Assembly: GCF_050107715.1 (NCBI RefSeq)
Contig: NZ_JBNILN010000005.1
Coordinates: 62,001 to 126,000 of the forward strand
Direction of reading: 5' to 3'
Length of the DNA: 64,000 bases
Source of the DNA: Metabacillus_B sp050107715
GTDB lineage: Bacteria > Bacillota > Bacilli > Bacillales > Bacillaceae
This document shows positions 22,999-30,964 of this stretch, one piece after another (within the stretch, counting starts at the first letter, position 1; each line of letters starts with the position of its first letter). The translations under genes were made by a program, and so were the position numbers. The notes under the pieces are model-generated. The model was given only the letters and a program-made list of their open reading frames with translations. It was not told the origin of the DNA and did no database searches.

Positions 22999-23722
22999 GG
23001 TACAGGATTACGAAGAAATGAGTCAGAAAGCCGCTCAAATCATAATCAGCAAGGTGATTCATAATCCGGAAATGGTGATCGGCTTCGCTACCGGCGGCAC
23101 TCCTAAAGGAACCTACCGGCATTTGATTGAGGATCATCAAAAAAACGGAACCTCCTACAGCCGGATTTCCTCGGTGAATTTGGATGAATATGCAGGACTT
23201 GAAGCCAACAGCCCAAACAGCTACCGCTATTATATGAATCATTCTCTTTTTAACCACCTTGACATCAACATGAACCAAACTCATGTCCCGAATGGAACGG
23301 CAAAACAGCTGGAAGAGGAATGCCGCCGCTATGACGGACTCATAGACGAGCTCGGAGGGGTGGATCTGCAGATTCTCGGTATGGGGGTAAACGGCCATAT
23401 CGGTTTTAATGAACCGGGGACGTCATTCACCTCCCCTACTCATGTTGTGGAGCTTGCGGAATCCACGCGTAAAGCAAACGCGCGTTACTTTGAGTCGCTT
23501 GAAGACGTCCCGACTCATGCAGTAACGATGGGAATCGGAACGATTATGAAAAGCAAACACATTCTTCTGCTCGTTTCAGGAAATGAAAAAGCAGAAGCCC
23601 TCGCAAACCTGCAAAAAGGAGCGGTTACCGAGGAGGTTCCGGCGACCATCCTGAACCACCATCCACAGGTTACAGTCATTGCAGACAAACAAGCCCTATC
23701 CCAGACCTGGACACGCCGGTGA
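22985..23722 (+). CDS. nagB: Glucosamine-6-phosphate deaminase
   Basis: A 245-residue enzyme converting GlcN-6-P to fructose-6-P and ammonia. GFATGGTPKGTYRHLIEDH (about 36-54) is the phosphate site, SVNLDEYAGLEANSPNSYRYYM contains the catalytic Asp-Glu, and ILGMGVNGHIGFNEPGTSF (about 129-147) the active-site His. AVTMGIGTIMKSKHILLLVSGNEKAEAL completes the signature. The ATG with GGGGGAG six bases upstream is inside the nagA tail. Together with nagA it feeds aminosugar from peptidoglycan or chitin into glycolysis. Confidence 0.95.
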   Translation: MEIIEVQDYEEMSQKAAQIIISKVIHNPEMVIGFATGGTPKGTYRHLIEDHQKNGTSYSRISSVNLDEYAGLEANSPNSYRYYMNHSLFNHLDINMNQTHVPNGTAKQLEEECRRYDGLIDELGGVDLQILGMGVNGHIGFNEPGTSFTSPTHVVELAESTRKANARYFESLEDVPTHAVTMGIGTIMKSKHILLLVSGNEKAEALANLQKGAVTEEVPATILNHHPQVTVIADKQALSQTWTRR

Positions 23723-23731
23723 ATAGAACGG

Positions 23732-23768
23732 GCCGTTCCCTGAGATTAAAACAGGGGACGGCTTTTTT
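23732..23768 (+). terminator. Terminator of nagA-nagB
   Basis: GCCGTTCCCTG / CAGGGGACGGC stem with T6. Confidence 0.85.
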
Positions 23769-23829
23769 CATGGGATGAGTTCATGTTTCGCAGGCTTTGA
23801 TTCCTCCAGATATTCCCGGGAGGATTCAT

Positions 23830-23854
23830 AAAAAAAGAACCCTAACCAGGGTTC
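23830..23854 (-). terminator. Terminator after the 30-aa peptide gene
   Basis: On the minus strand GAACCCT / AGGGTTC with a four-base loop and T7, two bases after the peptide stop. Confidence 0.85.
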
Positions 23855-23856
23855 AA

Positions 23857-23949
23857 TCAATCATCCTTATCATCAGAAAGCTTGCCGGCTGCAAATGATG
23901 TGGCGATGGCGCTTACTAGATCTGCAAAAAAACTGAGTAATGCAATCAT
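23857..23949 (-). CDS. Small amphipathic peptide, 30 aa
   Basis: An ATG opens 30 codons ending in TGA, immediately followed by a strong terminator. The peptide has a hydrophobic N-terminal helix (MIALLSFFADLVSAIATSFA) and a charged acidic tail (GKLSDDKDD). The ribosome binding site is moderate (GGTG near -9). A short hydrophobic helix plus charged tail with its own terminator is the layout of type I toxin or small membrane-associated peptides, but no antisense RNA is evident and this is only a suggestion. Confidence 0.45.
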   Translation of the reverse strand: MIALLSFFADLVSAIATSFAAGKLSDDKDD

Positions 23950-23991
23950 CCTGCACACCGCTTTTATTACCTATTATATCCTAACAGCCTT

Positions 23992-24807
23992 TTATCGGGT
24001 ATGATTTTTGACCTTATTTTTCCAATGATCCGGTTTTTGAAGATGCTCCGGCAGTTTTGTGTTCACATCTCCTTTAGCGGAGTTCACCTGGGCCTGTGTT
24101 AGAAAAATGCTTCCGCTCAGGTTTGCACCGCTTAAATCCGCATCTCTAATATCGGCTCCGATCCAATCGATTTTTCTTAAATCGGCATCTCGCAGGTCCG
24201 CTGCAATGAGCAGGGCGCCACGATAATCGGTCCCGCTCAAGGCAGCTCCTTTAAGCTTTGCCCCTAAGCCTTCATAGCGGCGCTTTGTTTGCCTTCCTTT
24301 TCCCCGAACGAGCTGACTCGTTTTAATGAGGCTCAGATTCGCTTCTGCTCTTAATGCCTCCACGTCTGCAGCCAGAAGGTCTTTTGGAGGCAGAAAGGTC
24401 AGCTCTTCTATTTTGCGGATTACGCGCTGCAAATCAAGATATAGAGGCTCTGCTTCCCTGCGCTGCATGGCTTCTTCCACGTAGTTCAGAATTTCGTGGA
24501 GCTGCTGCATGACAGGAAATACGGCAAACATTTCCTCCATGAGGGCTGTGTCTTCCCGCCAGGACTTTCCACCATAGGTAACACTTGAAACCTTTTGTCC
24601 GGCTCCGAAGCACTCATAAACCGCACATCCGCGGAATTGCTTTTCCCTTAAATTCTGATGAATGCCGCACCGGTAATCTTCCTTTAAATGATGGCAAGGA
24701 ATTCCGCCGGGTTTATCAATCGGGAAATCTGCCGATGCAGCATAAGGCAGAGCCACACAGCATAAACCGAAGCAGCTTTCGCAATCTGCTTTTAGCTGTT
24801 CATCCAT
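23992..24807 (-). CDS. Pentapeptide-repeat protein with Cys-rich N-terminus
   Basis: A 271-residue soluble protein. The first 70 residues are rich in cysteine and histidine (CESCFGLCCV, CHHLKEDYRCGIH, GCAVYECFG), the pattern of a metal- or Fe-S-binding module. A helical middle follows (about 85-175). The C-terminal part holds pentapeptide repeats: LKGAALSGTDYRGALLIAADLRDADLRKIDWIGADIRDADLSGANLSGSIFL (about 188-240), which form a right-handed beta-helix. Known relatives have no fixed function; the quadrilateral helix can mimic DNA or act as a scaffold. Monocistronic between fumarase and the small peptide gene. Confidence 0.82.
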   Translation of the reverse strand: MDEQLKADCESCFGLCCVALPYAASADFPIDKPGGIPCHHLKEDYRCGIHQNLREKQFRGCAVYECFGAGQKVSSVTYGGKSWREDTALMEEMFAVFPVMQQLHEILNYVEEAMQRREAEPLYLDLQRVIRKIEELTFLPPKDLLAADVEALRAEANLSLIKTSQLVRGKGRQTKRRYEGLGAKLKGAALSGTDYRGALLIAADLRDADLRKIDWIGADIRDADLSGANLSGSIFLTQAQVNSAKGDVNTKLPEHLQKPDHWKNKVKNHTR

Positions 24808-24825
24808 CTAATGTGTCTCCTCTCA

Positions 24826-24863
24826 GCAAAAGGCAGGAACGCTTTCGCATCCTCGCCTTTTTT
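24826..24863 (-). terminator. Terminator of fumarase gene
   Basis: AAAGGC-AGGA ... TCCT-GCCTTT stem between the fumarase stop and the pentapeptide gene. Confidence 0.65.
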
Positions 24864-24870
24864 AAACACT

Positions 24871-26406
24871 TTATTTAAAAACCGGCTCCTTGAATTGCGC
24901 CAGTCTTTCAAGGGAGCTTTGCTCAACGTCTTTATGAAGGCTATTCCCGTGGGAGTCCATCGTGACGACCGCTTTAAAATCTTTCACCTTCAAATGCCAC
25001 ATCGCTTCAGGAATCCCGAACTGCATCAGGTCAACTCCTTCAACGGATTGGATGCAGTCTGCATAATATTGTGCAGCTCCGCCGATTGCGTTTAAATATA
25101 CGCCTCCGTGTTCTTCCAGGGCTTTAAGCGTTTTTGCACCCATTCCGCCCTTGCCGATCACGGCCCTGATTCCGAAGCGTTTCATAATGTCTCCCTGGTA
25201 TGGCTCCTCGCGGATGCTGGTCGTCGGGCCCGCAGCCTTAACATGCCACTGTTCATTTTCGTCCTTCAGCATGACCGGTCCGCAATGGTAAATGATTTGC
25301 CCGTTTAAATCAATCGGCGCCTCATTTTCAGAAAGGTATTTGTGGATCGCATCACGGCCTGTATACATCATGCCTGAAATTTTGACCACGTCCCCGACTT
25401 TGAGAGAGCGGATTTTTTCTTCTGTAATCGGTGCCTGCAGGATCATTTCTTCTGCCGGAATGATTTCCTCCACAGCTGCCGCTGCCTCTTTGGCAAAGTC
25501 AATTTCTTCTCCTTCTTGGTACAGCCATTCCTGAACTTCGCCGGTTTCCGGATTGATTTTCATGCCGAGCCGTCTGAAGGCCCAGCAGTTATAGGCAACG
25601 GAAACGAAAAAGCTTGCGGGAATACGGTTGATGGCGCCAGCCTTGCAGCCCAGCAGCGTCGTTTCGCCGCCAAAGCCCATCGTGCCGATTCCAAGCTTAT
25701 TGGCATTTTCCATCACATACTCCTCAAGCTCGCGAAGCTCTGGAATCGGGTTTACATCCTCATTGCTTCGGAACAGCTGCTCTTTGGCAAGCTCATACCC
25801 GCTCGTCCGGTCCCCGCCGATGCCGACGCCGATAAATCCTGCACTGCAGCCCTGGCCTTGAGCCTGATAGACAGAGTGCATGACACACTTTCGGATCCCG
25901 TCCAGGTCACGGCCGGCACGGCCCAGTCCATCCAGCTCACATGGCAGGCTGTATTGGATGTTCTTGTTTTCACATCCTCCGCCTTTCAGGATCAGGCGCG
26001 CATCAATATAATCCTTCTCCCATTGCTCGAACTTGATGACAGGAGTCCCGTCACCCAGGTTGTCCCCCGTGTTATCGCCTGTAAGCGAATCAACAGAATT
26101 CGGACGCAGCTTCCCGGTCCTCGTCGCTTGCGCAATCGCCTTTTTGATGGCTTCCTTCATTTTGATCTGGTTTGCGCCAACCGGTACTTTTAATTTGAAT
26201 GTCGGCAGTCCGGTATCCTGGCAGATTGGCGAAACATTTTCATCCGCCATCGCGATATTGTCCGTGATCGTGTCAAGCGACATCGCAGCGCGCGTTCCGG
26301 CGTTCTCCCCCAGTTTTGCTTTTTGAATCGCTCTTCTTACGTCCTTCGGAAGCCTTGTGGATGTCTCCACAATCAGCTCCACCATGCTCTCATAAAATCT
26401 CTCCAA
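24871..26406 (-). CDS. fumA: Class I fumarate hydratase
   Basis: A 511-residue single-chain [4Fe-4S] fumarase of the TCA cycle, interconverting fumarate and malate. The alpha domain spans about 1-285 (SPICQDTGLPTFKLKV, LGDGTPVIKFEQW, LKGGGCENKN, QGQGCSAGFIGVGIGGDRTSGYELAKEQLF, TTLLGCKAGAINRIPASF) and provides the cluster cysteines. The beta domain (about 330-500) has KISGMMYTGRDAIHKYL, YHCGPVM and AVIGKGGMGAKTLKAL. TTG start with AGGGGAG seven bases upstream. B. subtilis itself uses the class II enzyme, so this oxygen-sensitive type is a point of difference; many other bacilli have it. Confidence 0.93.
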   Translation of the reverse strand: MERFYESMVELIVETSTRLPKDVRRAIQKAKLGENAGTRAAMSLDTITDNIAMADENVSPICQDTGLPTFKLKVPVGANQIKMKEAIKKAIAQATRTGKLRPNSVDSLTGDNTGDNLGDGTPVIKFEQWEKDYIDARLILKGGGCENKNIQYSLPCELDGLGRAGRDLDGIRKCVMHSVYQAQGQGCSAGFIGVGIGGDRTSGYELAKEQLFRSNEDVNPIPELRELEEYVMENANKLGIGTMGFGGETTLLGCKAGAINRIPASFFVSVAYNCWAFRRLGMKINPETGEVQEWLYQEGEEIDFAKEAAAAVEEIIPAEEMILQAPITEEKIRSLKVGDVVKISGMMYTGRDAIHKYLSENEAPIDLNGQIIYHCGPVMLKDENEQWHVKAAGPTTSIREEPYQGDIMKRFGIRAVIGKGGMGAKTLKALEEHGGVYLNAIGGAAQYYADCIQSVEGVDLMQFGIPEAMWHLKVKDFKAVVTMDSHGNSLHKDVEQSSLERLAQFKEPVFK

Positions 26407-26591
26407 CCGTACTCTCCCCTTTGTGCATATGTATAGAATTCTCTAAATTTATTATACTCCTTCAGATTTAGAATTGTAAGGGGATACATTTCGGTCGGCC
26501 TGATTCATTATTTTCATAGAATTGGACAGGTATCCTCTCCTCTTTTCAGCAGCTTCATAAGATAGTGTAAAAGATTGAAGGAAGTGAAGAG

Positions 26592-26894
26592 ATGTTCTTT
26601 CCTGACGAAAAAGAAAAAAAGCCCTCCCTCTGCATTTTTCCGGGATACAAATGGTGCGGACCAGGCTGCAGCGGACCAGGTGCCCCCATCAATGCCGTCG
26701 ACTCCTGCTGTATGCGGCACGACCGATGCTTAAGCAGAGGGACCTCCAAATGCCGATGTGACCAGGCATTCCTCCACTGTCTGCGCCCTCATGCGAACAG
26801 CCGCAGCCAAAGCGGACGGACAGCCGCTCTGATTTCAGATGCAATGCGGTTTAGAACGTTTTTTTCGTGCGGAGGATGGACGGGAAGGGATTAA
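26592..26894 (+). CDS. Phospholipase A2-like protein
   Basis: A 100-residue protein with the conserved core of short bacterial/parvovirus-like PLA2 proteins. GYKWCGPGCSGPGAPINAVDSCCMRHDRC (about 18-46) contains the Gly-rich calcium loop and the catalytic His-Asp pair, and CRCDQAFLHCL adds the second helix. Eight or more cysteines suggest disulfides, yet no signal peptide is visible, so location is open (spore coat or non-classical export are possibilities). GAAGGAAG precedes the ATG. Similar short proteins occur in other bacilli; activity is unproven. Confidence 0.7.
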   Translation: MFFPDEKEKKPSLCIFPGYKWCGPGCSGPGAPINAVDSCCMRHDRCLSRGTSKCRCDQAFLHCLRPHANSRSQSGRTAALISDAMRFRTFFSCGGWTGRD

Positions 26895-26896
26895 CG

Positions 26897-27151
26897 AGGT
26901 GCCGGAGCTTTACTGCTGTAAAGGAAGAGGGGCCAGAGACAAGATGCTGTCAGCCCCGGTGCATTAAGGCCTGGCAGATCAGGTGCCGGAGCTTTAGTAC
27001 ATCAGCGAAAGTGGGGCCAGGCACCGTGCCTGGCCCCTGCTGCTTTAACGCAGAGCGGGCCAGAAGGCCTGTGCTTCTGAAATCAGGCAGGAGAATGGAT
27101 TGGCGAGATGGTGCCGGAGCTTTAATCCTTTATCAGAGCGAGGGACAGACC
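26897..27151 (+). repeat. Three copies of a 43-bp dispersed repeat with REP-like hairpin
   Basis: Copies at 26897-26939, 26981-27022 and 27109-27151 begin GGTGCCGGAGCTTTA and end with GGGGCCAG- or GGGACAG-type sequence. The second continues into a perfect hairpin GGGGCCAGGCA-CCG-TGCCTGGCCCC at 27013-27037. No protein is encoded; the stretch of about 310 bases between the PLA2-like gene and HxlR holds only these repeats. The hairpin type resembles palindromic repeats scattered in Bacillus genomes. Confidence 0.75.
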
Positions 27152-27205
27152 CCTTGCCAAAACACGTTATACGGACTAATCCTTTCTCATCCGCTATACA
27201 AAAAG

Positions 27206-27547
27206 TCAATCCGTACTGCGGTTATTTCTCCCCCACTCACATAACTGTTCCAAAACAGGCAATAGACTTTCTGCTTTAGGCTTGAGACTGTACTCAACTT
27301 TAGGGGGAATTTGAGGATACTCTTTCCGCATGATCAGACCCTCTGCTTCCAATTCTTTAAGCTGTGAGCTCAGGGTTTTAAAGGTAATAGAACCTATTTG
27401 TCTTTTCATGTCATTAAAGCGAACGGGCTGATTTTCAGCCAGCAAGTAAAGAATAAGCATTTTCCACTTGCCGCCAACGACTGACATCGTATACCCAAAA
27501 GGGGTCTCCTGGATATTCCCCTTTTCTTTATAGTCGTCCATCCCCAT
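27206..27547 (-). CDS. HxlR-family regulator
   Basis: A 113-residue winged-helix protein: GYTMSVVGGKWKMLILYLLAENQPVRFNDMKRQIGSITFKTLSSQLKELEAEGLIMRKEYPQIPPKVEYSLKPKAESLLPVLEQLCEWG. The usual N-terminal sensing Cys is absent; the only Cys is near the C-terminus. The start at MGMDDYKEKG, with GAGG upstream, is more like the family than the longer open frame that adds a basic KKKK stretch. Divergent from a RidA-family gene, which it probably regulates. Confidence 0.85.
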   Translation of the reverse strand: MGMDDYKEKGNIQETPFGYTMSVVGGKWKMLILYLLAENQPVRFNDMKRQIGSITFKTLSSQLKELEAEGLIMRKEYPQIPPKVEYSLKPKAESLLPVLEQLCEWGRNNRSTD

Positions 27548-27655
27548 ATTGGCACTATCCTCTCTGATAGTAGCTATCATTAATGTGCGTACTGTTTTTT
27601 TCTTTTTTTCCATTCTATACTTACCTTGCATTGAAATAAAGGAGGAGAAAAATTA

Positions 27656-28039
27656 ATGGCTACTGTCAAAACCTACAATCATAATCTTTGGGATCATGGC
27701 ATATCTCAAGGGTACAACGTCAACGACACGATCTACATTTCAGGGCAATTTTCCCACAATAACGAAGGGAATTTCGTTGGTGAAGGGAATATTGAAGCAC
27801 AAACTCTTCAGACGCTTAAAAATCTAGACCGGGTACTGGAAGGATTCGGTGTAACGAAGTCCAATCTCGCTTATGTGGAGATCTTTTTGACCAATCCGCA
27901 AGAACATTTCGAGCCAGTCCTGGAACGGTTTAAGGAATACATTGGAGAACATCGTCCTGCCGGCAGCTGTATAGGTGTGACCTACTTGGCCTTCCCGGAG
28001 CAATTGATTGAAATCAGTGCTGTCGCGCACACCGATTAA
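27656..28039 (+). CDS. RidA/YjgF-family protein
   Basis: A 127-residue Rid-family protein; RidA hydrolyses reactive enamines and imines formed by PLP enzymes. YNVNDTIYISGQFSHNNEGNFVG and IEAQTLQTLKNLDRVLEGFG are typical, and RPAGSCIGVTYLAFPEQLIEISAVA is the signature end. The arginine of RPA is present, but a Cys follows where many members have Ser or Thr. GGAGGAG lies nine bases before the ATG. Divergent from HxlR, so it may be a stress-induced subfamily member and not housekeeping RidA. Confidence 0.85.
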   Translation: MATVKTYNHNLWDHGISQGYNVNDTIYISGQFSHNNEGNFVGEGNIEAQTLQTLKNLDRVLEGFGVTKSNLAYVEIFLTNPQEHFEPVLERFKEYIGEHRPAGSCIGVTYLAFPEQLIEISAVAHTD

Positions 28040-28068
28040 AGAGCTACACTCCCGGCTGACGGCTCTTT
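28038..28068 (+). terminator. Terminator of the RidA gene
   Basis: AAAGAGC ... GCTCTTT stem starting in the RidA stop codon region. Confidence 0.7.
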
Positions 28069-28542
28069 CACTCCTCTTCCTCCAGTTCCCGGTTCATTCT
28101 ATAAGAGCGTTTCAGCGAAATATAGCTTGAGAAGGACATGAGGAGCGAAGCGCTAACAAGGATGACGGCAATATCTGTCCATTCTTCCATTGTGTCCGGA
28201 ATACCGATGAACACACTATAGATTCCTAGAAAAATAAAGACGAAGATAAAAAGTTTTTTTGAGGATCAGCATTTTTTCCTTTGCAAACCGTTTTTCGGTC
28301 GTAACGTCGGTGTATTCGATGCCGGATAAGATGTATCTGCCACACACATAGAAGGAGAAAATCCCGATGCCTCCTCCTGCTGCCAGCTCCATGTCTGGAT
28401 TCCAGCCAGGAAAGATTTGGGCTGCGGCTATAAGCGCAATCAAATAGAACAAAAGCAGAATTGAAGATTCTGATAAAAATTGCATGATTTTTCTCTCTTT
28501 GTACTCGTCATCCGGCAGCAGAAAAGAAATCCATGATTTCAC
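28068..28542 (-). pseudogene. DUF3278-type membrane protein with A7 frameshift
   Basis: Reading starts at a GTG (28540-28542) with GGGAGG upstream inside the XRE gene tail and runs through two hydrophobic segments (SILLLFYLIALIAAAQIF; AGGGIGIFSFYVCGRYIL). It then passes KRFAKEKMLILKK, where the seven-base homopolymer at 28254-28260 changes frame to an early stop at 28216. In the next frame the protein continues (KLFIFVFIFLGIYSVFIGIP ... ISLKRSYRMNRELEEEE) to the TGA at 28068-28070, with two more hydrophobic segments. The combined product of about 158 residues is a four-helix membrane protein that pairs with an XRE regulator, the usual DUF3278 arrangement. Real inactivation or a base-calling error are both possible. 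Confidence 0.65.
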
Positions 28543-28544
28543 TG

Positions 28545-28739
28545 TTATTCAACCTCCCAAAATAAATCATCCAGCGTTTTGCCTAATGCTTTGGCAATGG
28601 CCATGCAAAGCTGGAGGCTTGGATTGTATTTTCCTTTTTCAATCAGACCGATTGTCTGGCGGGTCGCTTGAACTTTTTTGGCTAATTGCTCCTGGGTTAT
28701 CCCGAGAGCTGCCCTTTCTCTTTTAATATGATTTTTCAT
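28545..28739 (-). CDS. Small XRE-family regulator
   Basis: A 64-residue protein that is only a helix-turn-helix: RERAALGITQEQLAKKVQATRQTIGLIEKGKYNPSLQLCMAIAKALGKTLDDLFWEVE. This is the compact YgzD/YozG-type regulator usually paired with a small membrane protein. Its stop TAA is two bases before the GTG of the DUF3278-like gene, so they are co-translated. Confidence 0.88.
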   Translation of the reverse strand: MKNHIKRERAALGITQEQLAKKVQATRQTIGLIEKGKYNPSLQLCMAIAKALGKTLDDLFWEVE

Positions 28740-28813
28740 CGCTCCACCTAACGTAAGATATATTTTGCATTTCGCAATTTATATCTTACATCTTCAAAGA
28801 TGATTTGTAAATT

Positions 28814-28842
28814 AAAAGCCGCTGTAAGTCAGCGGCTTTTTC
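28814..28842. terminator. Terminator downstream of the fructokinase-manA pair
   Basis: AAAAGCCGCTG / CAGCGGCTTTT perfect stem with T5, between the fructokinase stop and the XRE promoter. Confidence 0.75.
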
Positions 28843-28986
28843 TGCACGGGTTTTGGCAAACTTCAGCTTTGCCAGCGTGGATGAAGATGGATACTAAAAA
28901 AGATGGCCCCCCTTTACAATAAAGAAACATCATCGTACTTGACAAAGGGGACAGATAGAATTGGCACTGATCTTTTCTATTTTTAT

Positions 28987-29868
28987 CTAAAGCGAATGCA
29001 CTTTGCTTGCCAAAACAGCAAGGGCAATCGAACCTTTTAATCCGGCAAAGTCATTTAGCGCCGGCGGGACGATATACGTTTCGAGATCATCCAGGAAGCT
29101 GTTTTGTAAATAACCGTTCATATAAATTTTGAATTTCTCTCGGATGAGCGGGAACAGCTGCTGCTGCTTCATGACGCCGCCTCCCAAGATCATTCGTTTC
29201 GGGCCGAATATTAAAGCATAGTTTACTAGAGCCTGAGCGATGTAATCTGCTTCGAGTTCCCATACTTCCAGGCGGTCAGCAAGCTCGGTTCCCTTCTTTC
29301 CCCACCTTTTTTCAATAGCAGGGCCTGCAGCCAGGCCTTCAAGGCAATCTCCATGGTACGGACAAAGCCCTTGGAAGGAGTCAGATGGATGGCGACGGAC
29401 CAGGATATGGCCCATTTCCGGATGGTTCATGCCATGAAGGACTTTACCGTCCACGACAGCTCCAACCCCGATTCCTGTTCCGACAGTCATGTACATGCAG
29501 CTGTCCAGCCCTCTAGCTGCACCCCATGTAAGCTCCCCCAGTGCGGCTGCGTTTACATCTGTGTCAAATGCCGCCGGCACATTTAATTCCTTTTGCAGGG
29601 TTGAAAGAAGCGGAAAATCAGCCCATTTTACTTTAGGGGTTGTTGTAATGTTTCCATAAGATGCACTGGCCGGGTTTAAGTCAGCCGGACCGAATGTCCC
29701 AACTCCCAATGCATTAATTGTAAATTTCGAAAAAAATGCAAATACCTGTTCAAGCGTCTCTTCCGGTGTGGACGTCGGAATCGAGCAATGTTCGATGATT
29801 TCCCCTTCTCTTGAACCGACTCCGCAAACAAATTTCGTTCCTCCTGCTTCAATAGCACCGATCAGCAT
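28987..29868 (-). CDS. ROK-family fructokinase
   Basis: A 293-residue sugar kinase, probably ATP:fructose 6-phosphotransferase. GAIEAGGTKFVCGVG is the phosphate loop, GVGTFGPADLN and DTDVNAAALGELTWGAARG the sugar site, and MTVGTGIGVGAVVDGKVLHGMNHPEMGHILV the ROK signature. The zinc-binding segment (HPSDSFQGLCPYHGDCLEGLAAGPAI) is complete with His and three Cys. Most similar by eye to ScrK/GmuE-type enzymes. It follows manA in the same direction with a 31-base gap, so the pair would convert mannose-6-P to fructose-6-P and phosphorylate fructose (compare gmuE-gmuF in B. subtilis). Confidence 0.88.
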   Translation of the reverse strand: MLIGAIEAGGTKFVCGVGSREGEIIEHCSIPTSTPEETLEQVFAFFSKFTINALGVGTFGPADLNPASASYGNITTTPKVKWADFPLLSTLQKELNVPAAFDTDVNAAALGELTWGAARGLDSCMYMTVGTGIGVGAVVDGKVLHGMNHPEMGHILVRRHPSDSFQGLCPYHGDCLEGLAAGPAIEKRWGKKGTELADRLEVWELEADYIAQALVNYALIFGPKRMILGGGVMKQQQLFPLIREKFKIYMNGYLQNSFLDDLETYIVPPALNDFAGLKGSIALAVLASKVHSL

Positions 29869-29899
29869 TCCAGCTCAATCCCCCTTAATTATCAATCTT

Positions 29900-30847
29900 T
29901 TACACGTGAGAAACGATCAGCTCCAGCTTCCCGCTCATCTGAAACTCCCCAAACCCGTTCGGAAGAAGAATGTGATCCCCCTTCTTTACTTCATACGTTT
30001 CTCCTGCATGAACAAGGCTTCCTTCCCCTTCAATGACGCTGCAAAGCAGAAAGGGCTGGTCCTGGATAAAATCAGCTGTTCCATCAATCTCCCATTTATA
30101 AACAGTGAAATAGTTTTCCTTAACGTATTGGATGATTTTTTTCCCGGCTGACTCCTCGGTTTTCATGGTTACAGAAGCAGAATCATGCGGAACGGTAATG
30201 ACGTCCTTTGATTTTTCCAAATGCAGCTCGCGCAGATTTCCTTCTGCATCCTTCCGGTCATAATCATACAAACGGTAGGTTGTGTCCGAATTTTGCTGGG
30301 TTTCAAGGACCAGTGTTCCTTTGCACAGGGCATGAACGGTTCCGCTTGGAACGTAGAAGAAATCGCCTTTTTTGATTTTAACGCGGCGGAGAAGCTCGTC
30401 CCACTTCCCTTCATCAATCATTGTGTCAAGCTCGCCTTTTGTCTGGGCATGGTGGCCGAATATGAGTTCCGCGTCCTCATCACAATCAATGATGTACCAG
30501 CATTCAGTTTTTCCAAGCTCCCCGTTTTCGTGCTCTTTCGCGTAAGCGTCATTCGGATGAACCTGAACAGACAGGTCGTTGTTTGCATCCAGAATTTTTG
30601 TCAATAAAGGAAAGCGGTCTCCTTCAAAGTTCCCGAAGATTTCGCGGTTGTGCTCCCATAGCTCTCCCAGTGATTTTCCTTTATACTGCCCGTTCGCCGC
30701 GACACTTTGACCGTTTGGATGAGCGGAAAAGGCCCAGCATTCTCCCGTTTCTTCCGAGGGCAGGTTATAGCCGAACGAAGAAAGGCTTGTCCCGCCCCAA
30801 ATTCGCTCTTTAAAAACCGGTGTAAAATAAATTGGCTGCATGGCCAT
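29900..30847 (-). CDS. manA: Mannose-6-phosphate isomerase, class I
   Basis: A 315-residue zinc cupin enzyme interconverting mannose-6-P and fructose-6-P. FKERIWGGTSLSSFGY opens the protein; LSVQVHPNDAYAKEHENGELGKTECWYII (about 92-120) carries the zinc ligands Gln, His and Glu; and FFYVPSGTVHAL (about 161-172) the last His. GGAGAG nine bases before the ATG. Operon with the downstream ROK kinase. Confidence 0.92.
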   Translation of the reverse strand: MAMQPIYFTPVFKERIWGGTSLSSFGYNLPSEETGECWAFSAHPNGQSVAANGQYKGKSLGELWEHNREIFGNFEGDRFPLLTKILDANNDLSVQVHPNDAYAKEHENGELGKTECWYIIDCDEDAELIFGHHAQTKGELDTMIDEGKWDELLRRVKIKKGDFFYVPSGTVHALCKGTLVLETQQNSDTTYRLYDYDRKDAEGNLRELHLEKSKDVITVPHDSASVTMKTEESAGKKIIQYVKENYFTVYKWEIDGTADFIQDQPFLLCSVIEGEGSLVHAGETYEVKKGDHILLPNGFGEFQMSGKLELIVSHV

Positions 30848-30934
30848 TATGTAACTCTCCTATCATTGATGCTGTGTATTTCTTCCCTTATTTTACACAT
30901 TTATCCGCTAAACTGGTAGACTTCTTCCTCTATC

Positions 30935-30964
30935 AAAAAAAGATCACCTCAGCAGATGATCTTT
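30935..30964 (-). terminator. Terminator of the SE1561-type gene
   Basis: AAAGATCA / TGATCTTT stem with a run of T on the minus strand, just at the stop codon. Confidence 0.75.
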
